From Spirosoma arboris (GTDB lineage Bacteria > Bacteroidota > Bacteroidia > Cytophagales > Spirosomataceae): DNA of 64,000 nucleotides. Within the stretch, counting starts at the first letter, position 1; every line of letters starts with the position of its first letter. A program made the translations under genes and the position numbers. The notes below the pieces were generated by a model. It saw nothing but the letters and a program-made list of their open reading frames with translations, did no database searches and was not told where the DNA came from. The stretch covers positions 248,001 through 312,000 of the forward strand of contig NZ_WPIN01000002.1 of assembly GCF_009754945.1 (NCBI RefSeq), read 5' to 3'. Positions 14,734-23,340 of the stretch are shown here, in pieces.

Positions 14734-16361
14734 TAACTTTTTATTCCTATAAAGGGGGTGTAGGGCGGTCAATGGCTATGGCTAATATAGGCGTTATATT
14801 AGCACAATGGGGGTATAAAACTTTATTAATAGATTGGGACCTTGAGGCTCCTGGATTAGAGCATTTCTTTAAAACTCATATCAATATAGAACGTGCAAAA
14901 AAAAAATTAGGCTTAATTGACTTGTTTGACCTTAAACAAAAAGATAAAGACATTAATTTGTTAAATTTAAACTGGGAGGATTTTATAACTAAAATTCCTA
15001 TAAACAATAATTTAGATTTTCTTTCAGCTGGAAAAAGAGATGAAGAATATATAAGCAAATTAAATGCTTTTGATTTTAATTTATTTTATGATAAATATAA
15101 CGGCGGACAATATTTAGAAGATTTAAGGGAAATATGGATCAGTAAATATCAATTTATATTGATTGATAGTAGGACTGGACTTACGGATAGCAGTGGAGTC
15201 TGTTCTATACAAATGCCTGATATTCTAATACTGATTTTTACACTAAATAATCAAAGTTTTGATGGCATTAAAAATGTAGCTCAGAAAGCTATCAATGGTC
15301 AGAAACAAATCGTTTTTGACCGATTTCGCTTAAGAATACTTCCTATTCCTAGCCGTATCGAAAATGCTGAAACATTTTTGATGGATGAATGGATGGCTAA
15401 AATAGATATAGAATCTGAAGGGATGTTAGATTGGCTTCCTAGATACAACGAATCTCCTAACAAATATCTGCTAAATCCTTTACAGTTAATAAATCAAATT
15501 AAAATCCCTTACAAAACATTGTATGCCTATGGTGAGAGATTAGCGGTTACTGAGCGTGGAACAAGTGATCCTCACGATTTGGGCTATGTATATGAAACAA
15601 TATCAGCTGTTATAGCAAACGATTTGCAGCATATAGATTTACTTTCTGATTCAAGAGATACCTTTATAAAAAAAGCAAAAGGTGAATCTGTAACGGAAGA
15701 CAAATCTCTTCTTGATAAAGTTGCTTTTGAAAAGCAAAATCTCGAAACCAAGTTATTGTTAAATGAACAACTGTTAATAATTAATAAACAAAAACTGTAT
15801 AAAATTTCTCAAATTTCAGTATTAATATTTTTTGTATTATTTACGCTTGTTTCCTATTATTTTTTTAAAACTAAAGCCGTAGAAAAAAGTAACTCAACTA
15901 TTGATAGTATACTTATTAGGCAATCAACATTAAGACAATTGGAAGACAAGTCCGACTCTACTTATAAAAAGTCCATTAACGAATCAGACAATAGAAGGAG
16001 TAATGAAATATCGAAAAAATTAGATAAAAATAGAGATAAAAAACATCTTGATTTAAAAAGAAATTTAGAAGCATACGCTTACGTTGGAATCTACTATGAT
16101 GGAAAATGGATAGAGAAAAATTTTACTTTTGATAATAATGATTCGCTTCCTAAAACTGGTTCTATTATAAAAGCTAATATTGCAGTTAATGCCCGAGCTG
16201 GTATCATAGAATATAACGAAGGAAAAGGCTGGCAAAATAAAGAAGTAGTTGGAGCAATAATGTTAGGAGATAAGATTAAAGTTGATAGTGTTTATGGAGT
16301 GGCAGGAGGTTCTTTTATTTGGGTAAAGTTTAAGAAATTCCTAAATACTAATAAAAAATAG
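14718..16361 (+). CDS. KGGVGR-variant ParA/MinD-like ATPase with membrane anchor and C-terminal SH3-like domain
   Basis: 547 residues with GTG start at 14718 inside the TIR gene. YKGGVGRSMAMANIG (11-25) is a deviant Walker A in which the usual KGGVGKT lysine is Arg; LLIDWDLEAPG and ILIDSRTG are the following switch and Walker B strands of SIMIBI GTPase/ATPases. After about residue 300 comes a linker, then one membrane segment near 360-382 (SVLIFFVLFTLVSYYFF), a long charged helical region and a C-terminal 80-residue beta-rich domain (SIIKANIAVNARAGIIE) that resembles SH3-type cell-wall or ligand sensors. The order ATPase-membrane-sensor suggests signal reception across the membrane. Partner: the TIR protein. 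A known variant ATPase family of this kind is linked to conflict systems; the specific function is unknown. Confidence 0.8.
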   Translation: MVGKVITFYSYKGGVGRSMAMANIGVILAQWGYKTLLIDWDLEAPGLEHFFKTHINIERAKKKLGLIDLFDLKQKDKDINLLNLNWEDFITKIPINNNLDFLSAGKRDEEYISKLNAFDFNLFYDKYNGGQYLEDLREIWISKYQFILIDSRTGLTDSSGVCSIQMPDILILIFTLNNQSFDGIKNVAQKAINGQKQIVFDRFRLRILPIPSRIENAETFLMDEWMAKIDIESEGMLDWLPRYNESPNKYLLNPLQLINQIKIPYKTLYAYGERLAVTERGTSDPHDLGYVYETISAVIANDLQHIDLLSDSRDTFIKKAKGESVTEDKSLLDKVAFEKQNLETKLLLNEQLLIINKQKLYKISQISVLIFFVLFTLVSYYFFKTKAVEKSNSTIDSILIRQSTLRQLEDKSDSTYKKSINESDNRRSNEISKKLDKNRDKKHLDLKRNLEAYAYVGIYYDGKWIEKNFTFDNNDSLPKTGSIIKANIAVNARAGIIEYNEGKGWQNKEVVGAIMLGDKIKVDSVYGVAGGSFIWVKFKKFLNTNKK

Positions 16362-16413
16362 ATTAGCTATTAGCAGTATAAATGTGAGAGCTTGGGCTAA
16401 TTTCTGGTTTACA

Positions 16414-16675
16414 TCCGATACGTGCACGAGGTGCTGAAAGTCCAGCTTTTGTTCGTTCTCAGATCAAATCAAGCTCGAACTCACCTAGTGAAGCGAAGAT
16501 ATTAAAAATTAATCGACCTTGAGCAGTTGTGGTATCAATAGCATCATTGAGGCTTTTGAAGCCTATCTTTCTTTACTGGAAATCATTGGTTAAATTTATC
16601 AAATCTTTGAGAGATCGTCACAGTCGGTCAAGTTTCCAGATCACAACTGTATCACCAAACATAAGAGCAAACTAA
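16414..16675 (-). pseudogene. Second decayed serine recombinase fragment
   Basis: On the reverse strand the frame reads GDTVVIWKLDRL, a stop, then IGFKSLNDAIDTTTAQG, IFNIFASLGEFELDLI, a stop and ERTKAGLSAPRARI. This is the middle of a Tn3-type resolvase or invertase (residues about 55-145 of 185), missing the catalytic N-terminus and the DNA-binding end, with at least three stops. It is a different subfamily member from the remnant at 13261 and lies on the other strand, flanking the TIR/ATPase pair on its right side. Confidence 0.8.
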
Positions 16676-16712
16676 AATTTGTTAATGTTTAGTATTTGTC
16701 TCTAAAAAAAAT

Positions 16713-17399
16713 ATGAAAATAAAAATAATCGATGATTTTTATGATTTTCTTAAGCTACAAACTGAGACCGAAGATAATTTAATTTATCGAGGTGTTAGAA
16801 ATTCTACATTTACTCTGACCCCCTCTATTGGAAGACTAAAAGATAGATACGGAAATACTTTAGATGTTAAAGAAGAAATTAGGCTTTTTGATATTTTCAG
16901 ACACAGAGCTTACCCTTTTATAAAAGATTATAAAGATGATAGACTTGAGTTGTTATCTATCGCACAGCATCATGGATTACCAACAAGACTATTAGATTGG
17001 ACAAAAAACCCCTTAGTAGCTGCTTATTTTGCCGTTGAAGAAGACTTTACAAAAAATGATAAAAAACTAACTGAGTTCAGCTGCATATATATATACAAGG
17101 CAAATAGAAAAGTAAAACTAAGTGATACTTTTGACCCTTTTGAAATAAAAGAAGTTAGAAGATTCGTTCCAAAGCATTGGGATAATCGAATAATTTCACA
17201 AAGTGGATTATTTACAGTCCATAATGAGCCTTACAAACCTTGGGTTCCAGCGGATTTAAAAATTATATTAATCCACGAAAGTGTTAGAGTAGATATTAAA
17301 AAAACTTTAAACACATTTGGAATACATGCAGGAACAATTTATTCTGATTTAGATGGCATTGCAGCACATATAAAATGGTTAAGAACCTGTCAAATGTAA
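16713..17399 (+). CDS. FRG-domain protein
   Basis: 228 residues. The FRG signature is clear: IYRGVRN (24-30), SIAQHHGLPTRLLDWT (82-97) and NPLVAAYFAV (99-108). FRG proteins are thought to be ADP-ribosyltransferase-like or RNA/protein-modifying effectors and are recurrent in defence islands and toxin-antitoxin-like settings; the biochemical activity of most is not shown. The gene stands alone, AT-rich like the TIR pair, and is followed by an 11-bp inverted repeat (17443-17480). Could be an effector of the TIR system or an independent defence gene. Confidence 0.85.
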   Translation: MKIKIIDDFYDFLKLQTETEDNLIYRGVRNSTFTLTPSIGRLKDRYGNTLDVKEEIRLFDIFRHRAYPFIKDYKDDRLELLSIAQHHGLPTRLLDWTKNPLVAAYFAVEEDFTKNDKKLTEFSCIYIYKANRKVKLSDTFDPFEIKEVRRFVPKHWDNRIISQSGLFTVHNEPYKPWVPADLKIILIHESVRVDIKKTLNTFGIHAGTIYSDLDGIAAHIKWLRTCQM

Positions 17400-17442
17400 A
17401 CAAATTTAGTCCTCATAAATGATTACAAATAGTAACATTTAG

Positions 17443-17480
17443 GGTTACAAACCTGCAAGGGTCGTTCCTGGTTTGTAACC
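17443..17480. repeat. GGTTACAAACC ... GGTTTGTAACC inverted repeat
   Basis: Perfect 11-bp arms at 17443-17453 and 17470-17480 with a 16-nt loop. The arms match the motif at 8396-8423 (ATTACAAACC / GGTTTGTAAT) in 9 of 11 positions, and a further ATTACAAAT lies 20 bp upstream. It is the only other place with this word and marks the right edge of the AT-rich insert. Confidence 0.6.
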
Positions 17481-17530
17481 ATAGCATTTATCGGCAGCTG
17501 CTTGTTGCAAGTAAAATGCCATACTCTTAA

Positions 17531-17683
17531 ATGATGGTTTTAGAATACCGTTTTCCAGTGCCTAACAAAACAGTCGAACTGGCCGTATTGTTGTTTACTT
17601 TCCTGGTTTACTTAATCAAGGTTTACAATGCCCAATTAGGAACGGTTAAAGTAAACTATACTTTGGGGCACGCCAGTAGTTAG
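17531..17683 (+). CDS. 50-residue membrane protein, missed small gene
   Basis: ATG at 17531 (or 17534) opens a 50-residue frame with a basic start (VLEYRFPVPNK), one membrane segment (LAVLLFTFLVYLIKVY) and a polar tail (GTVKVNYTLGHASS). It fills the otherwise empty gap between the FRG gene and the reverse-strand defence operon. Composition is protein-like, but coding status needs comparison with relatives. Confidence 0.4.
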   Translation: MMVLEYRFPVPNKTVELAVLLFTFLVYLIKVYNAQLGTVKVNYTLGHASS

Positions 17684-17734
17684 CATGGACTAGGTAAGCT
17701 ATAGTTTATGCTGTCAATCAAAACGTTGTCATTA

Positions 17735-19624
17735 TTAAAGCTTGCTACGCAATGGCTGATTTCTATATTGTAAAAAGTTTAGCAAATCTTTCGGAGCCGT
17801 TACCCCAACCTCCTGCTCATAATGCTCTATTAAACTATTAATGTTGTCGTAGCTTTGATGTTCGTCAACCCAGCCAGTTCCCCTATCTACTTTGCGAACT
17901 TCACACTTAGTAAAATAGGAGAGTCGGGGTGGTTGGTCTTCTTCTGTAAGTAGAACAAAGCTATCACGAGTACGTAGGCCTACAGTGCATTTTCGTCCAT
18001 CAACAGTATTATTAACCTGAAATAACAAATCTTCACCTTGCTTCAGGATTCGAGTTCCTCGGTTAATAGTACTCAGCTTTTTAATGACTGGCATTAATAA
18101 TTTTAATTCATCTCGATATAAAGGAGAGTCGATATCATTATGAGCTAGTGTATTTAATATCACATCTTTATAAATCTTCAATGCTCTAAACGGAGCATAA
18201 TCAATACCTTCTACTGCACAGAAATCTTCAAGGCTGTTGATCTTATCATTTAAATTCTTCGGTTCGCTAGTGCCATCTGCTTTAAACGTTTTTTTCCAGC
18301 CTTCAGGTAAAAGCTCATCTAAGCGTTTTTCGCATTCTTTCCGAAGGTACAATCCACAAGCTGAATAGTCATGAACATTAAAATAGTCTTGGGCTTGTTT
18401 TAGGTTAGGCTTTTTTGTGTTGAAGTAAGGCCGAGCAATTGGGCTAATTGTGTCTTGGTACATTTCTGTAAATTCCCACTCGTCCGATTGACCGTATTCA
18501 ATTCTAATTTTCTTCTCAGCGAAATGGTAAAAAGATCGGTCGTGAGTCAGGATAAACAACTGATATATTGGAGCATACCGCTTCAGAAGTAAGTCTAGTA
18601 CCTTCCGCCGATTACTCATATCCAAGCTGATGAGCAGATCGTCCAGAACTAGAATTCTAAATTCAGCTCGACGGAGATAATCCGAACGGCGACGCAGAAT
18701 TGCTAAGCGAATGGCAATACCTATAGCTGTTAGTTTAGCTTCGTTCAAAAAAGACTGGGGGCGACGAACTACGTTGGCAATATTATCATATTCAGGTATC
18801 GTTAATGTAAGTCGTAGTGGCCCATCAGGCTCGTCTGAATCTCGGCCAGTAAGCTCTCCACGTCCTCCTAATGGCTTAAATTTCTGCTGACAATCTACCT
18901 CAAATCGAATCTTAGGATACCCTAGCTCTTCTCGTAACAGTTGGTTGCCTACCCCATTAATTTCGCTTGATAGGGTTTTCAGCTCCTCAACAAAAGCACG
19001 GAGTTTGTCAGCGAATTTCTTCTGCTCCCTTCGTTGGTCATCTTCAGATACTTCTCCTTCTGCCAGAGCGGGAACACCCTTTTGAAGATCATCCCAAATC
19101 TCATTGAAGTCATATGTTTCTACTGGCTCGTGAAGTAAACTAAACTTTGCGCGAGTAATGATGTATGGAAATACCTCTTTCTGAAAAAGATCAAAAAGAT
19201 TAATTTCATCCTTATGTCGGCAATCATGCAGTTTATACATGAAGCGGTAATTTAGAAAATCGGATGCTCGCAGAGTGGCCTGGCTCCTAGGTCTTGACTT
19301 AATACTAAAGTCATTGACTGCAACACGATAGCTACCTTCTCCATCAGTAAGCGTAGCTTCTATAAATGCTCCCCAATCTCCTGCGTCAATTGGCTGAGCA
19401 TGGACGTTAACCAAGCTGGCATCATCTGTTTGGGTGAAGTACCGATTGATATGCTCATCAGTTTTTTGTACTGATTCAAGCAGTGTATAAAGAGCCCAGA
19501 ATAATGATGATTTGCCGCTACCATTTTCACCGTAAAGCAAGAGGTGCTTACCACCTAACTGAATGGGATCGTTATCGGCAAAGAACTTGAACTGGTTGAT
19601 GTGGATACTATCTATTCGTGCCAT
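17735..19624 (-). CDS. RecF/SMC-like AAA ATPase of the defence operon
   Basis: 629 residues from ATG 19624. Walker A is LLLYGENGSGKSS (28-40); ABC-type signature follows at about residue 290 (FLNEAKLTAIGIAIRL) and Walker B with D-loop at 323-336 (RILVLDDLLISLD), then the His switch (LFILTHDRSFYH). The insertion between the two halves is short, so this is a RecF/OLD-type protein without a long coiled coil. The last 200 residues are unrelated to the ATPase and helical. It is the 3'-most gene of the four-gene operon, 12 bp after the methylase. Such ATPases act as DNA-end or DNA-damage sensors in restriction-like defence systems (family knowledge; role here inferred). Confidence 0.8.
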   Translation of the reverse strand: MARIDSIHINQFKFFADNDPIQLGGKHLLLYGENGSGKSSLFWALYTLLESVQKTDEHINRYFTQTDDASLVNVHAQPIDAGDWGAFIEATLTDGEGSYRVAVNDFSIKSRPRSQATLRASDFLNYRFMYKLHDCRHKDEINLFDLFQKEVFPYIITRAKFSLLHEPVETYDFNEIWDDLQKGVPALAEGEVSEDDQRREQKKFADKLRAFVEELKTLSSEINGVGNQLLREELGYPKIRFEVDCQQKFKPLGGRGELTGRDSDEPDGPLRLTLTIPEYDNIANVVRRPQSFLNEAKLTAIGIAIRLAILRRRSDYLRRAEFRILVLDDLLISLDMSNRRKVLDLLLKRYAPIYQLFILTHDRSFYHFAEKKIRIEYGQSDEWEFTEMYQDTISPIARPYFNTKKPNLKQAQDYFNVHDYSACGLYLRKECEKRLDELLPEGWKKTFKADGTSEPKNLNDKINSLEDFCAVEGIDYAPFRALKIYKDVILNTLAHNDIDSPLYRDELKLLMPVIKKLSTINRGTRILKQGEDLLFQVNNTVDGRKCTVGLRTRDSFVLLTEEDQPPRLSYFTKCEVRKVDRGTGWVDEHQSYDNINSLIEHYEQEVGVTAPKDLLNFLQYRNQPLRSKL

Positions 19625-19636
19625 TGATGGGTATGA

Positions 19637-22600
19637 TCAAACAACCTTACTTAAAATCCGGCCAACCGTCTCGGGTAATTCAAGAGGTGCCTCTGCCATA
19701 GCTTGCCGCACCACATTACCTGGCAGTTGCAAGCCATTATATACTTCATTTATAACAGTTGCCTTCTCATCATCTGTCAGTTCGGAAATGGGTAGAATCT
19801 GTAATATGTCGCCAATAGCTACATCTTTTTCTAGCATCTCATCAGCAAAGTACAACTCACATATCATATGATTGAGTATTTCTTCAAAGAGCAAAGCAAC
19901 TTTCTTATTCTCGACATAAAGATTAATAGAACGCTGCTGACTATCACACAGATAAATCATATAGTCTGCGAGTATTTCTATACGTTTCTCTTCTAATTCG
20001 GTAGGAACTTTGACTGGAATTTCTTGCATGAAAACTTTCCTTAGCTCACGCGAATTTCCTTGTAACTCTGGAAAATTCTCTTCAAAAACATATCTGAAAA
20101 GTCGCGAACTAAAAAAGCCAAGTAGATACTTGAGATGATTCCCTGTTATGAAGAAACACTTGTCATTAGTGTAGTATCCGCCGTCATCGTAGCAGAATAC
20201 CAAATCTTTCGTTATTTGAGGATAAATGATTTTAGGCTTTTCGAAATCCTTATAATAGTAAGACCCAAACCTTTGCAAGGCGTACCACTCGTATCGAATA
20301 CCGGTTTCAGTTGCGTTACGGTTTTCTAACTCTTTTCTAGAAGTCAGTAAGTGTTCGTAAATGTGAGAATATTGTTGCTTAAATGCATCTTCAGCCTCTA
20401 AGGAGGCTCCCTGAATATCTTCACGATCATTCAAGGGAAAGTGCCAAGGCAAATAAATTAACCATAAGTTTTCGAATGAAAACTTAAATTTTTGTACATC
20501 TCTACCTCGTAAAAATGGCTTTATAATATGATCATACTTTTTATCAAGCTTAATAAATTCTTCTCGCTGAGCACTTTTTATTACAAATGCATCATTATAG
20601 CCTGTCACTAAACCTCTATTAATTCTTATATTCCATTCCTTATGCCCTAGCTTTCGACCTTGTCTTTCGATTTTCCCTTTTAAATTATAATGTTCGCTAG
20701 TAAGTACCACCCATGCAGTTTCAAGTTGTTCATTAAGGATAATATGGTGAGCATTAAAATAAGCATCCAATACTCTAATCGCTTGTTGAGTTTTGCGCGT
20801 CAAACGTAGGGCTTTCAACTGAAAGCGATTCTCAGCCTTGCGGAAGGCCATAATGGTAGTTAATACCGTGGCTGACTCAAAAATCTGACAGTCAGAAAGG
20901 TCAACTAATTTGAGTGGATCAGTACGTTCTGCAAAGAATGCACGTAGGGATTTGCCATAATTGGAGCGTAGCCATGAACTACCTGTAATATAAACTAGCA
21001 CTCCACCAGGCCGCAGGATTTCGTAACCACGCTCATAAAACAGGGCATAAATGTCGCCGGTGGACTCGAAGGTCTTGTATTTATTGGCTAATGCTTTCAA
21101 ATGTGGTTGCTTGCTCACCGAGAAATAAGGAGGATTACCGATGACAATATCAAATCCTTTCCTCTTCTCATTCAGTACATCCTGGAAATAGAGGTGCCAT
21201 AGGAAATAGGGTCGTTCAGTTGTTTTTTGTAACTCAAGTAATCGAGTACGAGTCTGCTCAATGCGTTGTATACCTACCCGCATATCCTCTAACTCTTTGC
21301 GCTTTTTGGGCTTTAACAGCGCAACGTCCACGTTGGCAGCCTCTTCCAACTGGGTAGTAAGTTGGCCTCCTCTAAATTTAAGATTATCCTCAATGTGTTC
21401 GGTAATGTGGTTGTTGATTTCATCACCCAGTTGTTGTTTAGTTTGAGGGTCATTAGCTGTGAAGTAGCGCTCAATAAGGTTAGGCAAATCAACATTGGAG
21501 AGTCGGCCATAGTTAGTATTAAGTTGGGGATTAATGATGTTGCCGAACAGGTCGCGGTCAGGTTCTACTACCTTCAGGGTTTGAGCTTGATGTGCACTGG
21601 AAAGATCAATGTCTTCGAAGCTTTCAAAAAGGCTGTCACCTTGCATAATCTTATAATCAAGGTTGGGCAATTGACGAGGTGTTTCTTCATCTACAACTAA
21701 GGCTAACCAAAAGCGTAATCGGGCAATATCAACGGCACCTCCGTCAAGGTCTACGCCATAAATCGAATGTTCAAGAATTCCCAACTTAACCTCCGTTGGG
21801 TTAAACGGATGCGTTGCATTAAGGTGCGTATAGATATAGCGTTTAGCTAAAAATACCTCTTGTAACATCCCTATCGGAAAAGCGCCTGAGCCAATAGCGG
21901 GGTCACAAATTTTGACCTGATCGAGTAGTCGGTTAAGTTGTTCGGCATGAGGCCGCTGAGTCAGATATGGAGATACGTCTTTCTTTTTGACAAAGTCTTC
22001 TATGTTAGCATCGGGCGGGAAGTGGGGAGTAAGGTATTGCACCAGAGCTTCTTGACACATAAAGTAAACCACCTCTTTAGGCGTATAAAAGGTGCCTTTG
22101 TCACGGTTCTCTTCAAGTAAGTTCTCGAAGATATGCCCCAACATTTCAGGGTCTATACCGACTTCTTGTTCGTCAAGGTTATTTTCGTCGATTGTAAAAT
22201 TGAACTGATCAAATGTATCGAGTAAGTCGGCAAAATAAGCTATTGGAAAATCGAAGCGTTCAGTCTGACGCGCAATTGCCTTGTTAGGATTACGGTCAAA
22301 CAACCCACCATTCAAATATGGTACTTTAGTATTGGTGATGTAAAATAAATCATCAGTACGCTGCCGGTTAAGTGTTTCGAAGAACAGCTTAGTGAGTCGT
22401 TCCGAATAAAAACTACCTTTATCAGGCGCCGACTCAAACAAGTGTCTCACAAATTGCTTATCACCTTCTTTCCAGTCGATGCGATTAGCAGGAACACCCA
22501 TCCACCCTTTCTTTTGCAGGAATTGCAGAAAAACTAGCCTGCCAAGGAGTTTCTTGGCGAAATCACGAATAGGCTTCTGTTGTTGAATAAGTGTGGGCTT

Positions 22601-23239
22601 ATCCGTGTCGAGCAATACACGAGCATAATCGGCGCGCTCAGCAATATATTTCCAGAAACGTTCGTAATGCTCTTTATAGCGTTTGAAAAACTCTTTATTG
22701 AGTCGCTCAACAGAAAATGCATCAATAACATCCTGGAGTATTAGCGCCGATGGTTTGGCTATTAACGACACAAACTGCCTAGCTGCTGTGGTACAGGGTT
22801 CATTTGGTCCTAAGACATAGGTAAAACGCTTAGGAGCTGTTTCGTTTACGATCTGTTCACCGTCGTCATTGAACTCACTAGTCTTGGCAATAAGTGATAA
22901 GCGATAGTCGGCCTGTCGGGGCGAATAATAAAACACCAATGCTCCATGAATGATGTCCTGGTCGATGTAACGGGCGGCAATATCGCGCAGACCTCGGCGG
23001 TTACGCTGGATAATGACACCATCAGCTACTTCAACTTCAAACAAGGCTAGACTTCGGCCATCGGCAAGTGTAATACGTCCACGTTGTATTACAGATCGTG
23101 CTTTATCCTCATCAGTATCTAGTTGAATTGGGCGGCTAAGGTATTTATCCGCTTGGGGAAAAAGAGCATCTATAACCGTTCGGAGATTATCGAACTGGTA
23201 ACGATGACAAAATATCTGTTTTAACTCAGATTCAATCAT
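19637..23239 (-). CDS. Eco57I-like adenine-specific DNA methyltransferase, possibly with fused nuclease
   Basis: 1200 residues from ATG 23239. Motif I DPAIGSGAFPIGM is near residue 447 and motif IV NPPYFSV near 701; this pair defines gamma-class N6-adenine methylases of the Eco57I/Type IIG and BREX PglX kind. The first 200 residues (RSVIQRGRITLADGRSLALFEVEVADG) have the alternating acidic-hydrophobic look of a restriction-nuclease-like domain, and the C-terminal third, after the methylase, would hold target recognition. It lies between the AlbA_2 protein and the ATPase. A combined restriction-modification enzyme or a BREX-type methylase are the two readings; the nuclease part is not proven. 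Confidence 0.8.
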   Translation of the reverse strand: MIESELKQIFCHRYQFDNLRTVIDALFPQADKYLSRPIQLDTDEDKARSVIQRGRITLADGRSLALFEVEVADGVIIQRNRRGLRDIAARYIDQDIIHGALVFYYSPRQADYRLSLIAKTSEFNDDGEQIVNETAPKRFTYVLGPNEPCTTAARQFVSLIAKPSALILQDVIDAFSVERLNKEFFKRYKEHYERFWKYIAERADYARVLLDTDKPTLIQQQKPIRDFAKKLLGRLVFLQFLQKKGWMGVPANRIDWKEGDKQFVRHLFESAPDKGSFYSERLTKLFFETLNRQRTDDLFYITNTKVPYLNGGLFDRNPNKAIARQTERFDFPIAYFADLLDTFDQFNFTIDENNLDEQEVGIDPEMLGHIFENLLEENRDKGTFYTPKEVVYFMCQEALVQYLTPHFPPDANIEDFVKKKDVSPYLTQRPHAEQLNRLLDQVKICDPAIGSGAFPIGMLQEVFLAKRYIYTHLNATHPFNPTEVKLGILEHSIYGVDLDGGAVDIARLRFWLALVVDEETPRQLPNLDYKIMQGDSLFESFEDIDLSSAHQAQTLKVVEPDRDLFGNIINPQLNTNYGRLSNVDLPNLIERYFTANDPQTKQQLGDEINNHITEHIEDNLKFRGGQLTTQLEEAANVDVALLKPKKRKELEDMRVGIQRIEQTRTRLLELQKTTERPYFLWHLYFQDVLNEKRKGFDIVIGNPPYFSVSKQPHLKALANKYKTFESTGDIYALFYERGYEILRPGGVLVYITGSSWLRSNYGKSLRAFFAERTDPLKLVDLSDCQIFESATVLTTIMAFRKAENRFQLKALRLTRKTQQAIRVLDAYFNAHHIILNEQLETAWVVLTSEHYNLKGKIERQGRKLGHKEWNIRINRGLVTGYNDAFVIKSAQREEFIKLDKKYDHIIKPFLRGRDVQKFKFSFENLWLIYLPWHFPLNDREDIQGASLEAEDAFKQQYSHIYEHLLTSRKELENRNATETGIRYEWYALQRFGSYYYKDFEKPKIIYPQITKDLVFCYDDGGYYTNDKCFFITGNHLKYLLGFFSSRLFRYVFEENFPELQGNSRELRKVFMQEIPVKVPTELEEKRIEILADYMIYLCDSQQRSINLYVENKKVALLFEEILNHMICELYFADEMLEKDVAIGDILQILPISELTDDEKATVINEVYNGLQLPGNVVRQAMAEAPLELPETVGRILSKVV

Positions 23240-23340
23240 AGAATTGGACAGTCAGGTGGGGATGTGATGTTAATTACAATAAATTCTATTTTCTGAATTT
23301 TAAATAAAATAGAATAATTGCTTAAAAATCAATCAGTTAA

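Noticed and set aside
14086..17399. Thoeris (ThsA/ThsB) system
   Set aside because: A TIR gene is present but no SIR2/SLOG-type ThsA; the partner is a MinD-like membrane ATPase instead.
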